The notes under the pieces were generated by a model, which worked only from the letters and a program-made list of their open reading frames with translations, searched no databases and was not told where the DNA came from. 29,906 nt of DNA from Bacteroidia bacterium (lineage in GTDB: Bacteria; Bacteroidota; Bacteroidia; Bacteroidales; Azobacteroidaceae). This document shows, in pieces, positions 1-9,203 of the stretch. Each line of letters begins with the position of its first letter. Position 1 is the first letter of the stretch. The DNA lies in assembly GCA_025996865.1 (NCBI GenBank), contig BNTV01000056.1, positions 1-29,906 on the forward strand, written 5' to 3'. The position numbers and the translations under genes were made by a program.

Positions 1-1084
1 TGTTGCCGATAATCAGGAAGTAAAGTCCGGTGAATATTTGGCGGTGATTGAGAATCCTGCAAAAACGGAAGATGTGTTGGAGCTAAAACGGTTTCTGGAT
101 GGCTTCGGGCTTCGCTCTCGCAATGACGGGCAGGCAGGGGCGGATACTGCCGGTTATTTGCCTGATAAGAACTTGCAATTGGGAAGTCTCCAATCCCTGT
201 ATTCCCAGTTTTATACAAGCCTGTTTGAATATTCCGAATACCGGCGGTTGGCGTATTTCCCGCAAAAGATAAAGATGACAAAGGAACGGATTGAACAATA
301 CGAAGTGCAATACCAAAACCTGCTCCGTCAACAAAAAATCAGCAATGAACAATTTGGTTTAGCGAAGATACAATTCCAAAGGGATTCGCTGCTGCATCTG
401 AAAGGGCATATTTCCCATGAAGAATATGAAAAGTCTCAAAACGTTTACCTGCAAGGCGCAATGAGCCGGGAAAACATGCAATCATCCGTTGACAACATGC
501 GGATACAGATTGTGCAACTGAAAGAATCGCTGCTCGACACAGGGCAGCAGGATATAGAAAAATCAAACGGATTGCAGACACAATTGCAGGCGCAAATTTC
601 TCAATTAAAGACAGAGATAGAATCCTGGGAGATGAATTATATTTTGCAGGCGCCCATCGGCGGGAAAATCACTTTCACGAATTACTGGACTACCAATCAA
701 AACATACAGGCAGGCGGGGAGATATTTTCTATTGTTCCTGAAACGGATGCCACAGTCATCGGGAAAGCGCTGCTTCCAGTTGCCCGTTCGGGGAAAGTGG
801 CGGCAGGGCAAAAAGTCAATATCCGTTTGGAGAATTTTCCGGACAACGAATATGGTATTTTGCGCGGCAGAGTGCAAAATATTTCCCTGGTGCCTGCGCA
901 AACGAATCAGGTTGTGAGTTATACGGTTGAAATCAGTTTGCCGGACGGTTTGCTTACCACCTACAAAAAAGAACTGCCCTGTTTATCCAACATGCAAGGC
1001 CGGGCGGACATTATCACGGAAGATATTTCGCTGCTCGAACGGTTTTTCTTGCCGGTAAAGAAAATATTATCGGAAAGTTTATGA
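1..1084 (+). CDS. HlyD-family periplasmic adaptor (membrane fusion protein), 5' partial
   Basis: The frame is open from base 2, so the gene begins upstream of the window; the TTG at 38 is an internal codon, not the start. The first visible residues (VADNQEVKSGEYLAVIENP) look like the first half of a lipoyl-like hairpin. A long helical, coiled-coil region rich in Q, E and K follows (roughly codons 60-210). Next come the second lipoyl half (ILQAPIGGKITF) and a beta-barrel segment (GQKVNIRLENFPDNEYGILRGRV), the normal HlyD order. Proteins of this family bridge an inner-membrane transporter and an outer-membrane channel. The membrane anchor and the partner transporter lie outside the window, so type I secretion or bacteriocin export cannot be told from drug efflux. 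The gene ends at TGA 1082-1084 and faces the PKD-like gene convergently across a 99-bp gap with no clear hairpin terminator. Confidence 0.88.
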   Translation, partial: VADNQEVKSGEYLAVIENPAKTEDVLELKRFLDGFGLRSRNDGQAGADTAGYLPDKNLQLGSLQSLYSQFYTSLFEYSEYRRLAYFPQKIKMTKERIEQYEVQYQNLLRQQKISNEQFGLAKIQFQRDSLLHLKGHISHEEYEKSQNVYLQGAMSRENMQSSVDNMRIQIVQLKESLLDTGQQDIEKSNGLQTQLQAQISQLKTEIESWEMNYILQAPIGGKITFTNYWTTNQNIQAGGEIFSIVPETDATVIGKALLPVARSGKVAAGQKVNIRLENFPDNEYGILRGRVQNISLVPAQTNQVVSYTVEISLPDGLLTTYKKELPCLSNMQGRADIITEDISLLERFFLPVKKILSESL

Positions 1085-1183
1085 AGCCCACGACGCAGGC
1101 GTACAATAAACCAACCGGATATGATGCCGGATATTAACAGTAGCATTCCTTTTTTTTGAGAAAGCATCTCCCGGAGTTATCCG

Positions 1184-2926
1184 TTATTTCGCCAAGTTTG
1201 AACTTGCCGCAGCCTCGTTCGGTACAAAAGCAAAATCGACAATCTCTTTTCCGGTGCGATAGGTGTGCAACTCAACAAATTCGTCCGTCGCCACAACCGG
1301 CATCCCCATACACACTACGTCGCCGTTTTGAGCGCCGATGAGTAATTTATTGAAATAGGGATGGGCGTTGGGATTGGCCGTTTTCGTAGTCGCTCCCGGT
1401 TCCGGAAGATAAAGCACGGTAATCGGCGAATTGGAAGTATATACCAACCGTCGCTGGTGCCGGTCGCAATCATACCGATATACTTTATTTCTTTCGGCGT
1501 TGGTGAAAAACACATAAGGATACGAACCGAACATGGGATCGCACCAACCGCAGAGAAGTATATTATTGCCGAGCGACCCGGCGCCGTCCGGCTGTTCCAG
1601 TTCCACAAAGTCGAGTAGCGAAGCCGACATGCTTTTCTTATTGTAATTGCCTTCTTGCGCAAACGTCAACAGATAGAATTTGCCGTTGCTTTTCTTTTTG
1701 AGTATGGCCGCCGCTTTTATAGACATGACGTCGTAGAAATAAGTATTATGAAGGTCCAGATAGTAGAGCGTGAACCCGATCATCTCGTAGTCCGACAGGT
1801 CGTCAAGTTTCGGAAACGTCAATAATCCGGTCGGCGATTCATCGCCCGGTTTGTATCCCTTCAGGTCGGGAGCGCCCTTGGAGGCGTTCGCGGATCCGGT
1901 TTCCGACAAGGCGTAGTTGTTGAGGGGATTGATTTCTCCGGTTCTGGTTACGGGATAACTGACGGCGTTGTTGGTTACCGAAAGAAACCGGGCGTTCAAG
2001 GCATCGTACATGAGCAGCGTATATACGCCCGAATTTTCATTCATCGTACTGGTGTTCGCCCAATGGGTAATTCGCGCTCCTCCGTTGATGATTATCGGCG
2101 TCGGGAGGTATTTGCCGGCATAAGGCACTTTGAACTTGCTCACTACCGTTTCGGTCTTTTTGTACAAGTCGCCGTCCTGTGTGAGCGTCAGTGCAAAATG
2201 GTCGCCGTAGTAGGTGCTCTTCGTCAGCGCAGGAGCGGTTCCGCCGAACTGTTCATTGAGCGACGATTGCGGTTCTTGCGACATGGTCAGTAATCGAAGA
2301 TCGATGGTTCCGGGTCCTCCCCGTTGCGTTACTTGCAGATAACCCACCTGTCTCAACTCCGCTGATTCCCTCATGCGGTGGTACACCAAACCTACCGGAT
2401 CGGAGCCTATTCCTCCGAAATCAAGCGGGCGGGAACTAAACGTTCCTTTTTCATCAACGGTCAATACGCTCAATGATGATGCTCCGGAGACTTCTTTGGA
2501 AAGTACGAATATGCCTACCGAGCTTCTTAGAATGACTTCTATTTGTATCTGGGCGCTATATTTTGAACCGTACCGTTCGTCGGTAACCACTAACAGTAAT
2601 TGCTGTTTGCCTAATTTCAGGTTCTCAGTGGGCAGGTCAAGCGTCCGGTCGGTCGATATTATGCTGTCGGTCGCAAAGTTGCTGCTTTTGAGTATCCACT
2701 CGTAAGTGAAGACATTTAAAGCGCTGTCGGATTCGTTGGCGTACGCAATGACCGGTGAAAGGTTTACGCCGTCTTCGTAGTAAAAAGTACGGCTGGGAGC
2801 CTCGAATTTTACGGTAATTTCCTTTCCCGTACCTTGGGGGTTGTTTATTCCGTCTTCCATACAGCCGGCAAAGATTATAATCGTTGCAAGCAACAGGATT
2901 GTTTTATGTAAAGTCTTGTAGTTCAT
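1184..2926 (-). CDS. PKD-like family lipoprotein of a SusC/SusD operon
   Basis: This 580-aa protein has a lipoprotein signal ending in FAGC (Cys22), so it should be anchored to the outer membrane, probably facing outward. After it comes an immunoglobulin/PKD-like beta domain (about residues 35-130, with FTYEWILKSS and LLLVVTDERYG) of the type annotated as PKD-like family in Bacteroidetes. The rest looks like repeated beta-propeller-style strands (for example GVYTLLMYDALNARFLSV and NKVYRYDCDRHQRRLVY). Genes of this family usually stand last in SusC-SusD-DUF4843-PKD-like operons, as here. It is presumably an accessory ligand-binding protein of the uptake complex; the ligand is unknown. It lies 18 bp downstream of the DUF4843 gene and has no promoter of its own that I can see. 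Family assignment is by overall appearance and context. Confidence 0.82.
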   Translation of the reverse strand: MNYKTLHKTILLLATIIIFAGCMEDGINNPQGTGKEITVKFEAPSRTFYYEDGVNLSPVIAYANESDSALNVFTYEWILKSSNFATDSIISTDRTLDLPTENLKLGKQQLLLVVTDERYGSKYSAQIQIEVILRSSVGIFVLSKEVSGASSLSVLTVDEKGTFSSRPLDFGGIGSDPVGLVYHRMRESAELRQVGYLQVTQRGGPGTIDLRLLTMSQEPQSSLNEQFGGTAPALTKSTYYGDHFALTLTQDGDLYKKTETVVSKFKVPYAGKYLPTPIIINGGARITHWANTSTMNENSGVYTLLMYDALNARFLSVTNNAVSYPVTRTGEINPLNNYALSETGSANASKGAPDLKGYKPGDESPTGLLTFPKLDDLSDYEMIGFTLYYLDLHNTYFYDVMSIKAAAILKKKSNGKFYLLTFAQEGNYNKKSMSASLLDFVELEQPDGAGSLGNNILLCGWCDPMFGSYPYVFFTNAERNKVYRYDCDRHQRRLVYTSNSPITVLYLPEPGATTKTANPNAHPYFNKLLIGAQNGDVVCMGMPVVATDEFVELHTYRTGKEIVDFAFVPNEAAASSNLAK

Positions 2927-2944
2927 ATCTAAAATTATGAATGA

Positions 2945-3655
2945 TTATACATTTCGATAAGTAATTGTATCCAGCAGGCGACCGTTTTCGTCTTCGATAG
3001 CGGTTCCAAGTTCAGCTTCTTTTTCCCGTAGAAAAAATATGAATTGCTTCATTAATTCAATCACATCGCTGACGGGCACATTGGTGAGGTCGTGTTTCCC
3101 GGTAGCCCGGATGAACCACTGGTATTTGACGAGCGTATATGGGCCGAAGAATGCGTTTGTATATTCAACATTCCACCATTTAGGTTGTTCCACTTTGTTT
3201 GTAACATAAACAGGCATTTTGAGGTATCCTTCGGGGCCGGGTTTAAATGTTTCATTGGGAACGATGTTCAGCACAAGCAAAAACCTTTCATTGTCCATGG
3301 CGGCGTTTTTTCTTATGGTAACGTGCAATGTGTCTTCAAACCTTCCGCTGTGTAAAATAAGATCTTCGGGCTTTATATCGTACTCTTTCGCAAGCAAAGT
3401 CGAAGCGGCGTCGGAAGTCAGGGAACATTGCATGTCTTTGTCCGAAGGTTTACCTATGCGGGTGACAGGTATCGGCAGGCGATATTCGTTTACATCGGGC
3501 AACACGCCAAACGATAAGGTCAATGTGTCGCTTGCCGGTCGGGTAAAATGTAAATAATTGTCTCCCGAATACGTGGGAATTTCTTCTTTCTGACAGGAGA
3601 ACAAGATTAAACTTGCTATCGTCAGGACGGTTATTTGAAAAATATTTCGATTCAT
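2945..3655 (-). CDS. DUF4843 domain lipoprotein
   Basis: This 236-aa protein has a lipoprotein signal (LILFSC, Cys21). The body resembles DUF4843: a first strand YLHFTRPASDTLTLSF, then LPDVNEYRLPIPVTRIGKPSDKD, then a DTLHVTIRKNAAMDNERFLLVLNI stretch that recalls Calx-beta-like beta sandwiches, and a C-terminal part with VEQPKWWNVEYTNAFFGPYTLVKYQWF. DUF4843 proteins are usually found between SusD and a PKD-like lipoprotein, exactly the arrangement here. The function is unknown. Surface lipoprotein of the uptake complex is an inference from the signal and the operon. It starts 37 bp after the SusD stop codon and is followed by the PKD-like gene after 18 bp, so all four genes are probably one transcript. 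Confidence 0.85.
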   Translation of the reverse strand: MNRNIFQITVLTIASLILFSCQKEEIPTYSGDNYLHFTRPASDTLTLSFGVLPDVNEYRLPIPVTRIGKPSDKDMQCSLTSDAASTLLAKEYDIKPEDLILHSGRFEDTLHVTIRKNAAMDNERFLLVLNIVPNETFKPGPEGYLKMPVYVTNKVEQPKWWNVEYTNAFFGPYTLVKYQWFIRATGKHDLTNVPVSDVIELMKQFIFFLREKEAELGTAIEDENGRLLDTITYRNV

Positions 3656-3692
3656 TATTAAGTATTTATTATTTATTTTTCTTTATCATTCA

Positions 3693-5252
3693 TTAAAGCG
3701 ATATCTCATTCTGCGGAATGGGTAAAGTGTATTTGCTCGACAGGTTTATATCGGTCAATCCGTCGTTGACGGGCAACCGGTGCTGTTTGCAGAAGAAGAA
3801 GTAATGAGCGCCTTCGCACGCATACTCTCTTTTGATTTCCTTCGACAGGGCGATTAAAAAATCCTCGCGCGTGTCGGCGACGATGTCAACCGTGCAGCCG
3901 CGTACGCTTTTGCGGAATTTGTTCAGTTCGTCCACCGCCTTGGGCAAATCGGTTGCCGACAGACATTCCAGTGTGATGAATTGCAATTCCGAAATGCGTA
4001 TCACCGGTATCATGGAATTTTCGAGGGCGCTTGCATTGTTGGTAACGTTATATTTTAAGGAGCGATGGATAAGGTCTTCTCCTTTGGCGCCCGGATTTTC
4101 TTCATAGATGAGCTTGCCGTAGCGGACATCGGAAATATCGTTTCCATAGACTTGTTCGACATTTTTCAACGCAAAAGCATTGCGGCTGGAGGATACGAGG
4201 TCTTCGTAATTACTGGCCAGCTTGACATTGTAAAGCCCGAACAGCGTTTCCTGCATCAGTTTGTGAGGGTACGACCTGATATCGGAACTGTTCCATGCGG
4301 GATTGGTTGCCACAAGGTAACAGAAATTTTCGGAAGCGGCGATATTGTTCAACGGCGCTACATAACGGGTCCGGACAGTTTGTGCTACTTCTTGCGCCGC
4401 ACTTTGGTTGCCGGCATAGAGATACACTCTTGCCAACAAAGTTTGGGCGGCAACGTAGTTGAGTCTTGTGCCGCGTCCGAGGAAGAACGGCATAATTCCG
4501 TCAATGCCTTGCGAATAACGTAAGGTCCAGTTTGTCAGGTACTTTTCGCGGGCTGTCGATTCGCCTTCATAACGTTTGAGCTGGTCGCAAGCTTCTTCGA
4601 GGTCGGCGATTATTTTTTGTAAAGCGTCTTTTACCGGCAGACGTTCGGCAAATTTATTCGGAAATTGGTCGTTGTAAGGGATGCCTGCCGTATTGTTTCC
4701 TTCTATGGGCGCCGGCGCAAACAGCCGCAACAAATCGAAGTGCATCATTGCCCGCAAAGCAAGCGCTTCTCCGCGAATCAATTCCACTTCATACTCCAAT
4801 ACGCCGGGAAATAAATTTTTATCTGCTTTTTCGAGGTGTTGCAGGAGATTGTTAATATTCGCGATGACATTGTATCCGGTAAGCCATATATCGGCGGTAT
4901 AACCTTCTACTTCGTTGGTGTTGTATTCGTACCGTTCGGTATAGGTGTATCTTTTTTCTACATTCGGTTCGTTATTGTTGCTGTAACATTGAGATAGCGC
5001 ACTGGCGAATCCCCACGTAAATTCCCTTCCGTAGAGTTTGTTCGACGCCAATTCCTGGTAAATGCCGTTGAGCGCGGTGTGATAGCCGCTGTAAGTTGAA
5101 AACAGTTCATCCGCCGAAACCGTATCTTCAGGCGTGATGTTGAGCCAGTCGGAACATGAGCAGCAAAGCGAAGCGCACGTTATCAGCAGTGCGGCCGCAA
5201 TCTGTCTGCTTTTGACTTTTACGTTGCTATTATTTATATCGTTATTTTTCAT
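3693..5252 (-). CDS. RagB/SusD-family nutrient-binding outer-membrane lipoprotein
   Basis: This 519-aa protein has the usual SusD length. It starts with a positively charged, then hydrophobic, signal ending in a Cys-rich lipobox (LCCSC, probably Cys33), followed by the typical SusD start SDWLNITPEDTVSADELF and a first TPR-like helix (YHTALNGIYQELAS). A helical repeat core (LIRGEALALRAMMHFDLLRLFA) and the segment YVAAQTLLARVYLYAG are also characteristic. SusD proteins form the lid over the SusC channel and capture ligand outside the cell. It sits 20 bp downstream of SusC. There is no glycoside hydrolase, peptidase or sulfatase in the operon, so the ligand cannot be predicted. Confidence 0.95.
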   Translation of the reverse strand: MKNNDINNSNVKVKSRQIAAALLITCASLCCSCSDWLNITPEDTVSADELFSTYSGYHTALNGIYQELASNKLYGREFTWGFASALSQCYSNNNEPNVEKRYTYTERYEYNTNEVEGYTADIWLTGYNVIANINNLLQHLEKADKNLFPGVLEYEVELIRGEALALRAMMHFDLLRLFAPAPIEGNNTAGIPYNDQFPNKFAERLPVKDALQKIIADLEEACDQLKRYEGESTAREKYLTNWTLRYSQGIDGIMPFFLGRGTRLNYVAAQTLLARVYLYAGNQSAAQEVAQTVRTRYVAPLNNIAASENFCYLVATNPAWNSSDIRSYPHKLMQETLFGLYNVKLASNYEDLVSSSRNAFALKNVEQVYGNDISDVRYGKLIYEENPGAKGEDLIHRSLKYNVTNNASALENSMIPVIRISELQFITLECLSATDLPKAVDELNKFRKSVRGCTVDIVADTREDFLIALSKEIKREYACEGAHYFFFCKQHRLPVNDGLTDINLSSKYTLPIPQNEISL

Positions 5253-5272
5253 TGTTTTATATTAATAATTAA

Positions 5273-8200
5273 TTAAAAGGTTGCATTGATGGAAAAATTG
5301 ACGGTTCTGGAATAAGGATAGCTTAATCCGCGCTCGCGAAAGATTGTACTCCAGAAAGCTACATTTTCCGTACTTGCCGTAAATCGCAACATACTCATCC
5401 CCATACGTTTCAGCTCTTTTGAACTGACATCATAACTCAACGAAACCGAATTGAGCTGCAAGGTATTGTCGCTTTGCACAAAACGTGAAGTCGGGCGTGT
5501 GACCAAGCGTTGGTCGGCAATGTCTTTGAGTGATGAAATGTCGCCCGGTTTTTTCCAACGTTGCGTGCCTACGCGCTTGTCGGCGTTGGTATTCATCAGC
5601 GACACATTCTCTACGTAGTTTACCATGGTGGCGTTGTATTGATCGCCTCCCCAACGATAAAGGCATGAAGTAAAGAGAGATAAACGTTTCCACATCAGGT
5701 TGAATCCGAACGAACCTTGCGCTGTAGGTTCGGTGTTTCCTACAATTTGCATGTCGGCGGCGTTCCATTCATAAGTGATTGTGCCGTCGGGACGTTCATA
5801 TATTTCTTTACCGTTGGCGGGGTTAATCCCTTGCGATTTCATTGCAAAGATGGAAGAGATGGATCCGCCTTCGATAAACTTGGTATGCAATTGGGCGTAT
5901 TTGGAATCGGCAGCATTCTCGTTATATGAAGCGTATTGTTTGTTTACCAATTCGTTGTAGGTTTTCAACGCTTCCGATATTTTCACAATCTTGTTTTTAT
6001 TATGCGCCAGTGTTCCGAATACGGACAAATTCCAATCTTGCCTTTGCAGGACGTTCGAGCGCAATTCAAATTCAACGCCCCGATTGTTTACCTGTCCCAA
6101 GTTGTCCATGTAGGTGGTGAAACCCGACGAGGCAGGGATGGTGATACTTGTTATCATGTCCGTTGTATTTTTGTTGTAAGCAGTGCCTTTAAACCAGAGT
6201 TTGCCTTTCCACAATCCGGCTTCGAGGCTGAGGTCGGTTACATTGGTTTTCTCCCATGTAAGTTTATCGTTTCCAAGGTATTGCAATACGTTGCCGATAC
6301 CGGTGTAATACCAACCGTCAACAGAAGTTGAGGTATAAGTCGAAATGGCTGCAAAGGGCGGGAATGTTACTTTTCCCAATTGTCCGTAAGAACCTCTTAT
6401 TTTTAATGTTGAAATAGATTCCGTATCTTTCACAAAGTCAAATTTATGCAAGTTGATACCTGCGCCGGTCGCCCAGAACGGTGCATAGCGCATTTCATTA
6501 AAAAACTGCGACGAACCGTCTAAACGAAATGAAACGTCGGCGAGGTAGCGGTCGAGGTACGAGTAATTGACAAAGCCCAGCAAACTTGTCAGCCGGTTTT
6601 TGTTACTGGACCGCGACGGTTTTACCGGTAGCTGAGCAGCTGCGTTGATCGACGAATTGCCGCCATTGGCAAACCCTCTGTATTCCGACGAAAGATAACT
6701 CACTTCGTCCTGGTGTATCGATCCGTTCAGCGTAGCGTTTATGATATGACCGTTTAAATTCTTATTAAACAGCAACATCAGATTGACGTCGTAAGCCAAC
6801 GATTCGCTACCGACGATGTTGAGGCTTCCGCGCATGTCGGCTGTTGAACCGTAGAACAGGCGCGATTCGGGGTCAAGAAAGTTTTTTGATTCGCGCGTCG
6901 TTGTTTCCACTGCCACCCACGCTTTTGCCGTGAGCGCCGAATTAATGAAATAGTTCGCGCCCAATTTGTCGCTCAATGTCTTATAACCGCTTATCGAATA
7001 AGAATTTAAATAATCCGATTCGTAAAGCGGGTTCACTCTGTCGGCCGAACGCGCCGCCACGTGATACGGAAATACCTGTACCCATTTGTCGGTAAAGGGG
7101 TCGCGCAATTCGGCGTAAGGTTGCTTGTGCGAATAATCGCCGTACTTGTAGGGTGAGTCGCCGCTCGACATAACCGTAAAATCCACTGTATTGGTCAGTT
7201 GAAATCCGCCAATGCGGTAATCAATACTCATTGCGCCGCCGTAAGTGTCGCGATGCGAATCTTGCATTACACCATTACCTTGATTGTACCGTAATTCGGC
7301 CGCCCAACGGATATTTTTTTCTCCTCCGTCAACAAACAAGCTGTGGCGGGTACCTAACGACGTGCGCAGTCCGATTCGCGTCCAATCGACATCCACGCCC
7401 CGGTTCACATCCGACAGGCGGGGAAGGTAATAATTCATATACTTATCCCAATCATAGCCGTCTTTGGTTGCGTTCAGAAATTCGCCCGCATCAACTTCGG
7501 CTTGCAGTTTTTCGGAAGCGTTCATCAGGTTGTAGCTTGACAAATCGGGCGTTTCCACTTTGCACGTCATATTGTACGCCACGCGGAGTTTACCCACCTG
7601 CGGCGCATGTGTTTCTATAACGATAACGCCGTTGGCGGCGCGCGATCCGTACAATGCCGTAGCCGCAGCGTCTTTCAGGATAGTGAACTTGTGCACGCGG
7701 TTGAGGTCGAGGTCATAAATGCGTTCCACCTTGACTTCAAAACCGTCGAGGATAAAAATAGGCAAACTGTTGTTTCCGAGCAGGTTTTGGCGTGAAATAT
7801 CAGACCCTGCGCTAAACAGCGGCATGTCGAGCGCAGTCTGTCCGCGCAACGAGATGTTGGGCAATGCGTTGGGATCGGAGCCAAGCGAAATATTTTCCTG
7901 CAAGCGAAATGAAGGATCAAATACCTGAATAGATTTGAGGATGTTGTTCGGCGACACTTTGGCCATATCTTCTTTTTTGATGGTCGTTGTGTTGCCCGTA
8001 TAACTTTCCTTACGCACATTGGTATAACCCGTAACCACCACTTCGTCGATACTTTGCGCCAGTTCCGACAAAGCGACGTGGATTGTCTGGTTTGATCCGT
8101 CATACGTCGCCTCGCTGCTTTCCATACCTAAATAAGAAACTACGATTACGGCTTTTGTCATGTCGTTGGGTAAAGTGAGCGTGTAACGGCCATCAATGTC

Positions 8201-8368
8201 GGTGCTTGTGCCGATCTTGGCGCCTTTCACCGCCACTGTCGCACCCACTAACGGTTCTTTCGTGGATTGCGCCGTTATTTTCCCGCTTACAGTGTTCTTT
8301 GTTTGCGCACAAAGTATAGCGGGCATCAGCCAAAGGAATAAAAATAAAGATAAAATGTTTCTTAGCAT
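5273..8368 (-). CDS. SusC/RagA-family TonB-dependent outer-membrane transporter
   Basis: This 1031-aa protein has a signal peptide (cleavage near AILCAQ). A CarboxypepD_reg-like domain follows (about residues 27-105, with VSGKITAQSTKEPLVGATV and IDGRYTLTLP), then the family hallmark SIDEVVVTGYTNVRKESYTG, a plug domain with FILDGFEV and the strongly conserved TILKDAAATALYGSRAANGVI, and a C-terminal beta-barrel ending in aromatic NFSINATF. It imports a ligand across the outer membrane with energy from TonB-ExbBD. It is the first gene of the minus-strand operon; a -7 box lies about 30 bp upstream. No FecR/sigma regulator or hybrid two-component sensor is next to it, and no STN domain precedes the plug, so anti-sigma control is unlikely. 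The divergent TetR is the only nearby regulator. Confidence 0.96.
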   Translation of the reverse strand: MLRNILSLFLFLWLMPAILCAQTKNTVSGKITAQSTKEPLVGATVAVKGAKIGTSTDIDGRYTLTLPNDMTKAVIVVSYLGMESSEATYDGSNQTIHVALSELAQSIDEVVVTGYTNVRKESYTGNTTTIKKEDMAKVSPNNILKSIQVFDPSFRLQENISLGSDPNALPNISLRGQTALDMPLFSAGSDISRQNLLGNNSLPIFILDGFEVKVERIYDLDLNRVHKFTILKDAAATALYGSRAANGVIVIETHAPQVGKLRVAYNMTCKVETPDLSSYNLMNASEKLQAEVDAGEFLNATKDGYDWDKYMNYYLPRLSDVNRGVDVDWTRIGLRTSLGTRHSLFVDGGEKNIRWAAELRYNQGNGVMQDSHRDTYGGAMSIDYRIGGFQLTNTVDFTVMSSGDSPYKYGDYSHKQPYAELRDPFTDKWVQVFPYHVAARSADRVNPLYESDYLNSYSISGYKTLSDKLGANYFINSALTAKAWVAVETTTRESKNFLDPESRLFYGSTADMRGSLNIVGSESLAYDVNLMLLFNKNLNGHIINATLNGSIHQDEVSYLSSEYRGFANGGNSSINAAAQLPVKPSRSSNKNRLTSLLGFVNYSYLDRYLADVSFRLDGSSQFFNEMRYAPFWATGAGINLHKFDFVKDTESISTLKIRGSYGQLGKVTFPPFAAISTYTSTSVDGWYYTGIGNVLQYLGNDKLTWEKTNVTDLSLEAGLWKGKLWFKGTAYNKNTTDMITSITIPASSGFTTYMDNLGQVNNRGVEFELRSNVLQRQDWNLSVFGTLAHNKNKIVKISEALKTYNELVNKQYASYNENAADSKYAQLHTKFIEGGSISSIFAMKSQGINPANGKEIYERPDGTITYEWNAADMQIVGNTEPTAQGSFGFNLMWKRLSLFTSCLYRWGGDQYNATMVNYVENVSLMNTNADKRVGTQRWKKPGDISSLKDIADQRLVTRPTSRFVQSDNTLQLNSVSLSYDVSSKELKRMGMSMLRFTASTENVAFWSTIFRERGLSYPYSRTVNFSINATF

Positions 8369-8396
8369 ATATAGTCTGTTTTTAGAATTATGGGTA

Positions 8397-8404
8397 CAAA
8401 AGTA
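8397..8404 (-). promoter_or_regulatory. Putative -7 box of the SusC operon
   Basis: Reading the minus strand, TACTTTTG matches the Bacteroidetes TAnnTTTG element and ends 28 bp before the SusC start codon. No good TTTG -33 element is present at the expected distance; that region is almost entirely A/T. The call rests on one half of the consensus. Confidence 0.45.
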
Positions 8405-8493
8405 CTGATTTTTTTTAGATATTTAATTATAAATTCTTTTATAATTTAGAAAAAGGCTAATTGTGGACTGACCAAAAATTTATTTGATAAAAA

Positions 8494-8525
8494 TTTGCCC
8501 ATCTGAAAAACAATTTCTACCTTTG
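8494..8525 (+). promoter_or_regulatory. Bacteroidetes-type promoter of the TetR/efflux operon
   Basis: TTTG at 8494-8497 and TACCTTTG at 8518-8525 are separated by 20 bp, a full match to the Bacteroidetes -33/-7 pattern. The TetR start codon follows 52 bp later. The A/T-rich leader (8526-8577) holds a short inverted motif around AACAATTTTGTT (8537-8548) that could be a TetR operator; this is a suggestion only. Confidence 0.75.
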
Positions 8526-8577
8526 TCCTATTATTAACAATTTTGTTAAACAAATCCATTAAACTGAATAGTTAAAC

Positions 8578-9198
8578 ATGCAATCAAACAATCAAAATAC
8601 GGAGCAAATTATCTTGGAAGCAGCCGAAAAGTTATTCATAGAAAAAGGCTTTGATGGTGCAAAAACGACTGAAATAGCTCGACTTGCAGGGGTAAATCAT
8701 GCGCTGTTGCACTATTATTTCCGGACAAAAGAAAATCTTTTCAACTGTGTTTTTGAAGGAATTGCAGCTGATTTGGTTGGTTTTTTCAATATTGCCTTTG
8801 AAGGTGAAACACCCTTTTTCGAAAAATTGAAAAGAGCAATCGAATTGCATTTTGATTGTTTGGCTACACGAATCGACCTGCCGATGTTTGTTTTACGGGA
8901 AGTCATCCAAAAGAAGGAAAGGAAAGCTTATCTTTTGAAACAGATTTTTCCGATCGCCAAAAGACTACTGGCAAAAATGCACAGCGACATGAAAAGAGAA
9001 GCGAAAAAAGGGACCATCCGGCCGGTCAAAGCGCAAAATTTGCTGTTGAACATTGCTGCACTGAACGTCTTTGCCTTTATCGGCGCAGAAATTCTTTTCG
9101 ACGTGAAGGACGAAAACATATCCGACGCACTGAAAAGATTTTTGGACGACCGGAAACAAAATAATGTGAATACGATTATTAACAGTTTGAAATTATAA
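8578..9198 (+). CDS. TetR/AcrR-family transcriptional regulator
   Basis: This 206-aa protein is of normal length for the family. The N-terminal three-helix DNA-binding domain is clear: IILEAAEKLFIEKGFDGAKT then TEIARLAGVNHALLHYYFRTKENLF (about residues 10-58), including the conserved LLHYYFRTKE recognition-helix end. The C-terminal part is an all-helical ligand-binding domain. It is the first gene of a seven-gene plus-strand operon; the TolC-like gene starts 5 bp after its stop codon. TetR proteins placed like this generally repress the efflux genes they precede and are released by a substrate of the pump. It is also divergent from the SusC operon (about 210 bp apart), so it could act on both promoters; this is inference. 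Confidence 0.92.
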   Translation: MQSNNQNTEQIILEAAEKLFIEKGFDGAKTTEIARLAGVNHALLHYYFRTKENLFNCVFEGIAADLVGFFNIAFEGETPFFEKLKRAIELHFDCLATRIDLPMFVLREVIQKKERKAYLLKQIFPIAKRLLAKMHSDMKREAKKGTIRPVKAQNLLLNIAALNVFAFIGAEILFDVKDENISDALKRFLDDRKQNNVNTIINSLKL

Positions 9199-9203
9199 AA
9201 TCT

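Noticed and set aside
38..40. TTG as start codon of the first gene
   Set aside because: The frame is open to the window edge and the upstream codons continue the lipoyl-domain pattern, so the gene is 5' truncated.
961..1167. Minus-strand open frame of 68 codons with a hydrophobic start (MLSQKKGMLLLISGIISG)
   Set aside because: It lies mostly antisense to the 3' end of the HlyD-type gene and its later part shows no family resemblance; no promoter seen.
1085..1183. Possible terminator between the convergent HlyD and PKD-like genes
   Set aside because: CCGGATAT occurs twice but as a direct repeat, not a stem; the T8 run at about 1150-1157 has no hairpin before it.
7231..7620. Plus-strand open frame of 129 codons inside the SusC gene
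   Set aside because: Shadow of the SusC coding sequence; composition is atypical and no domain is visible.
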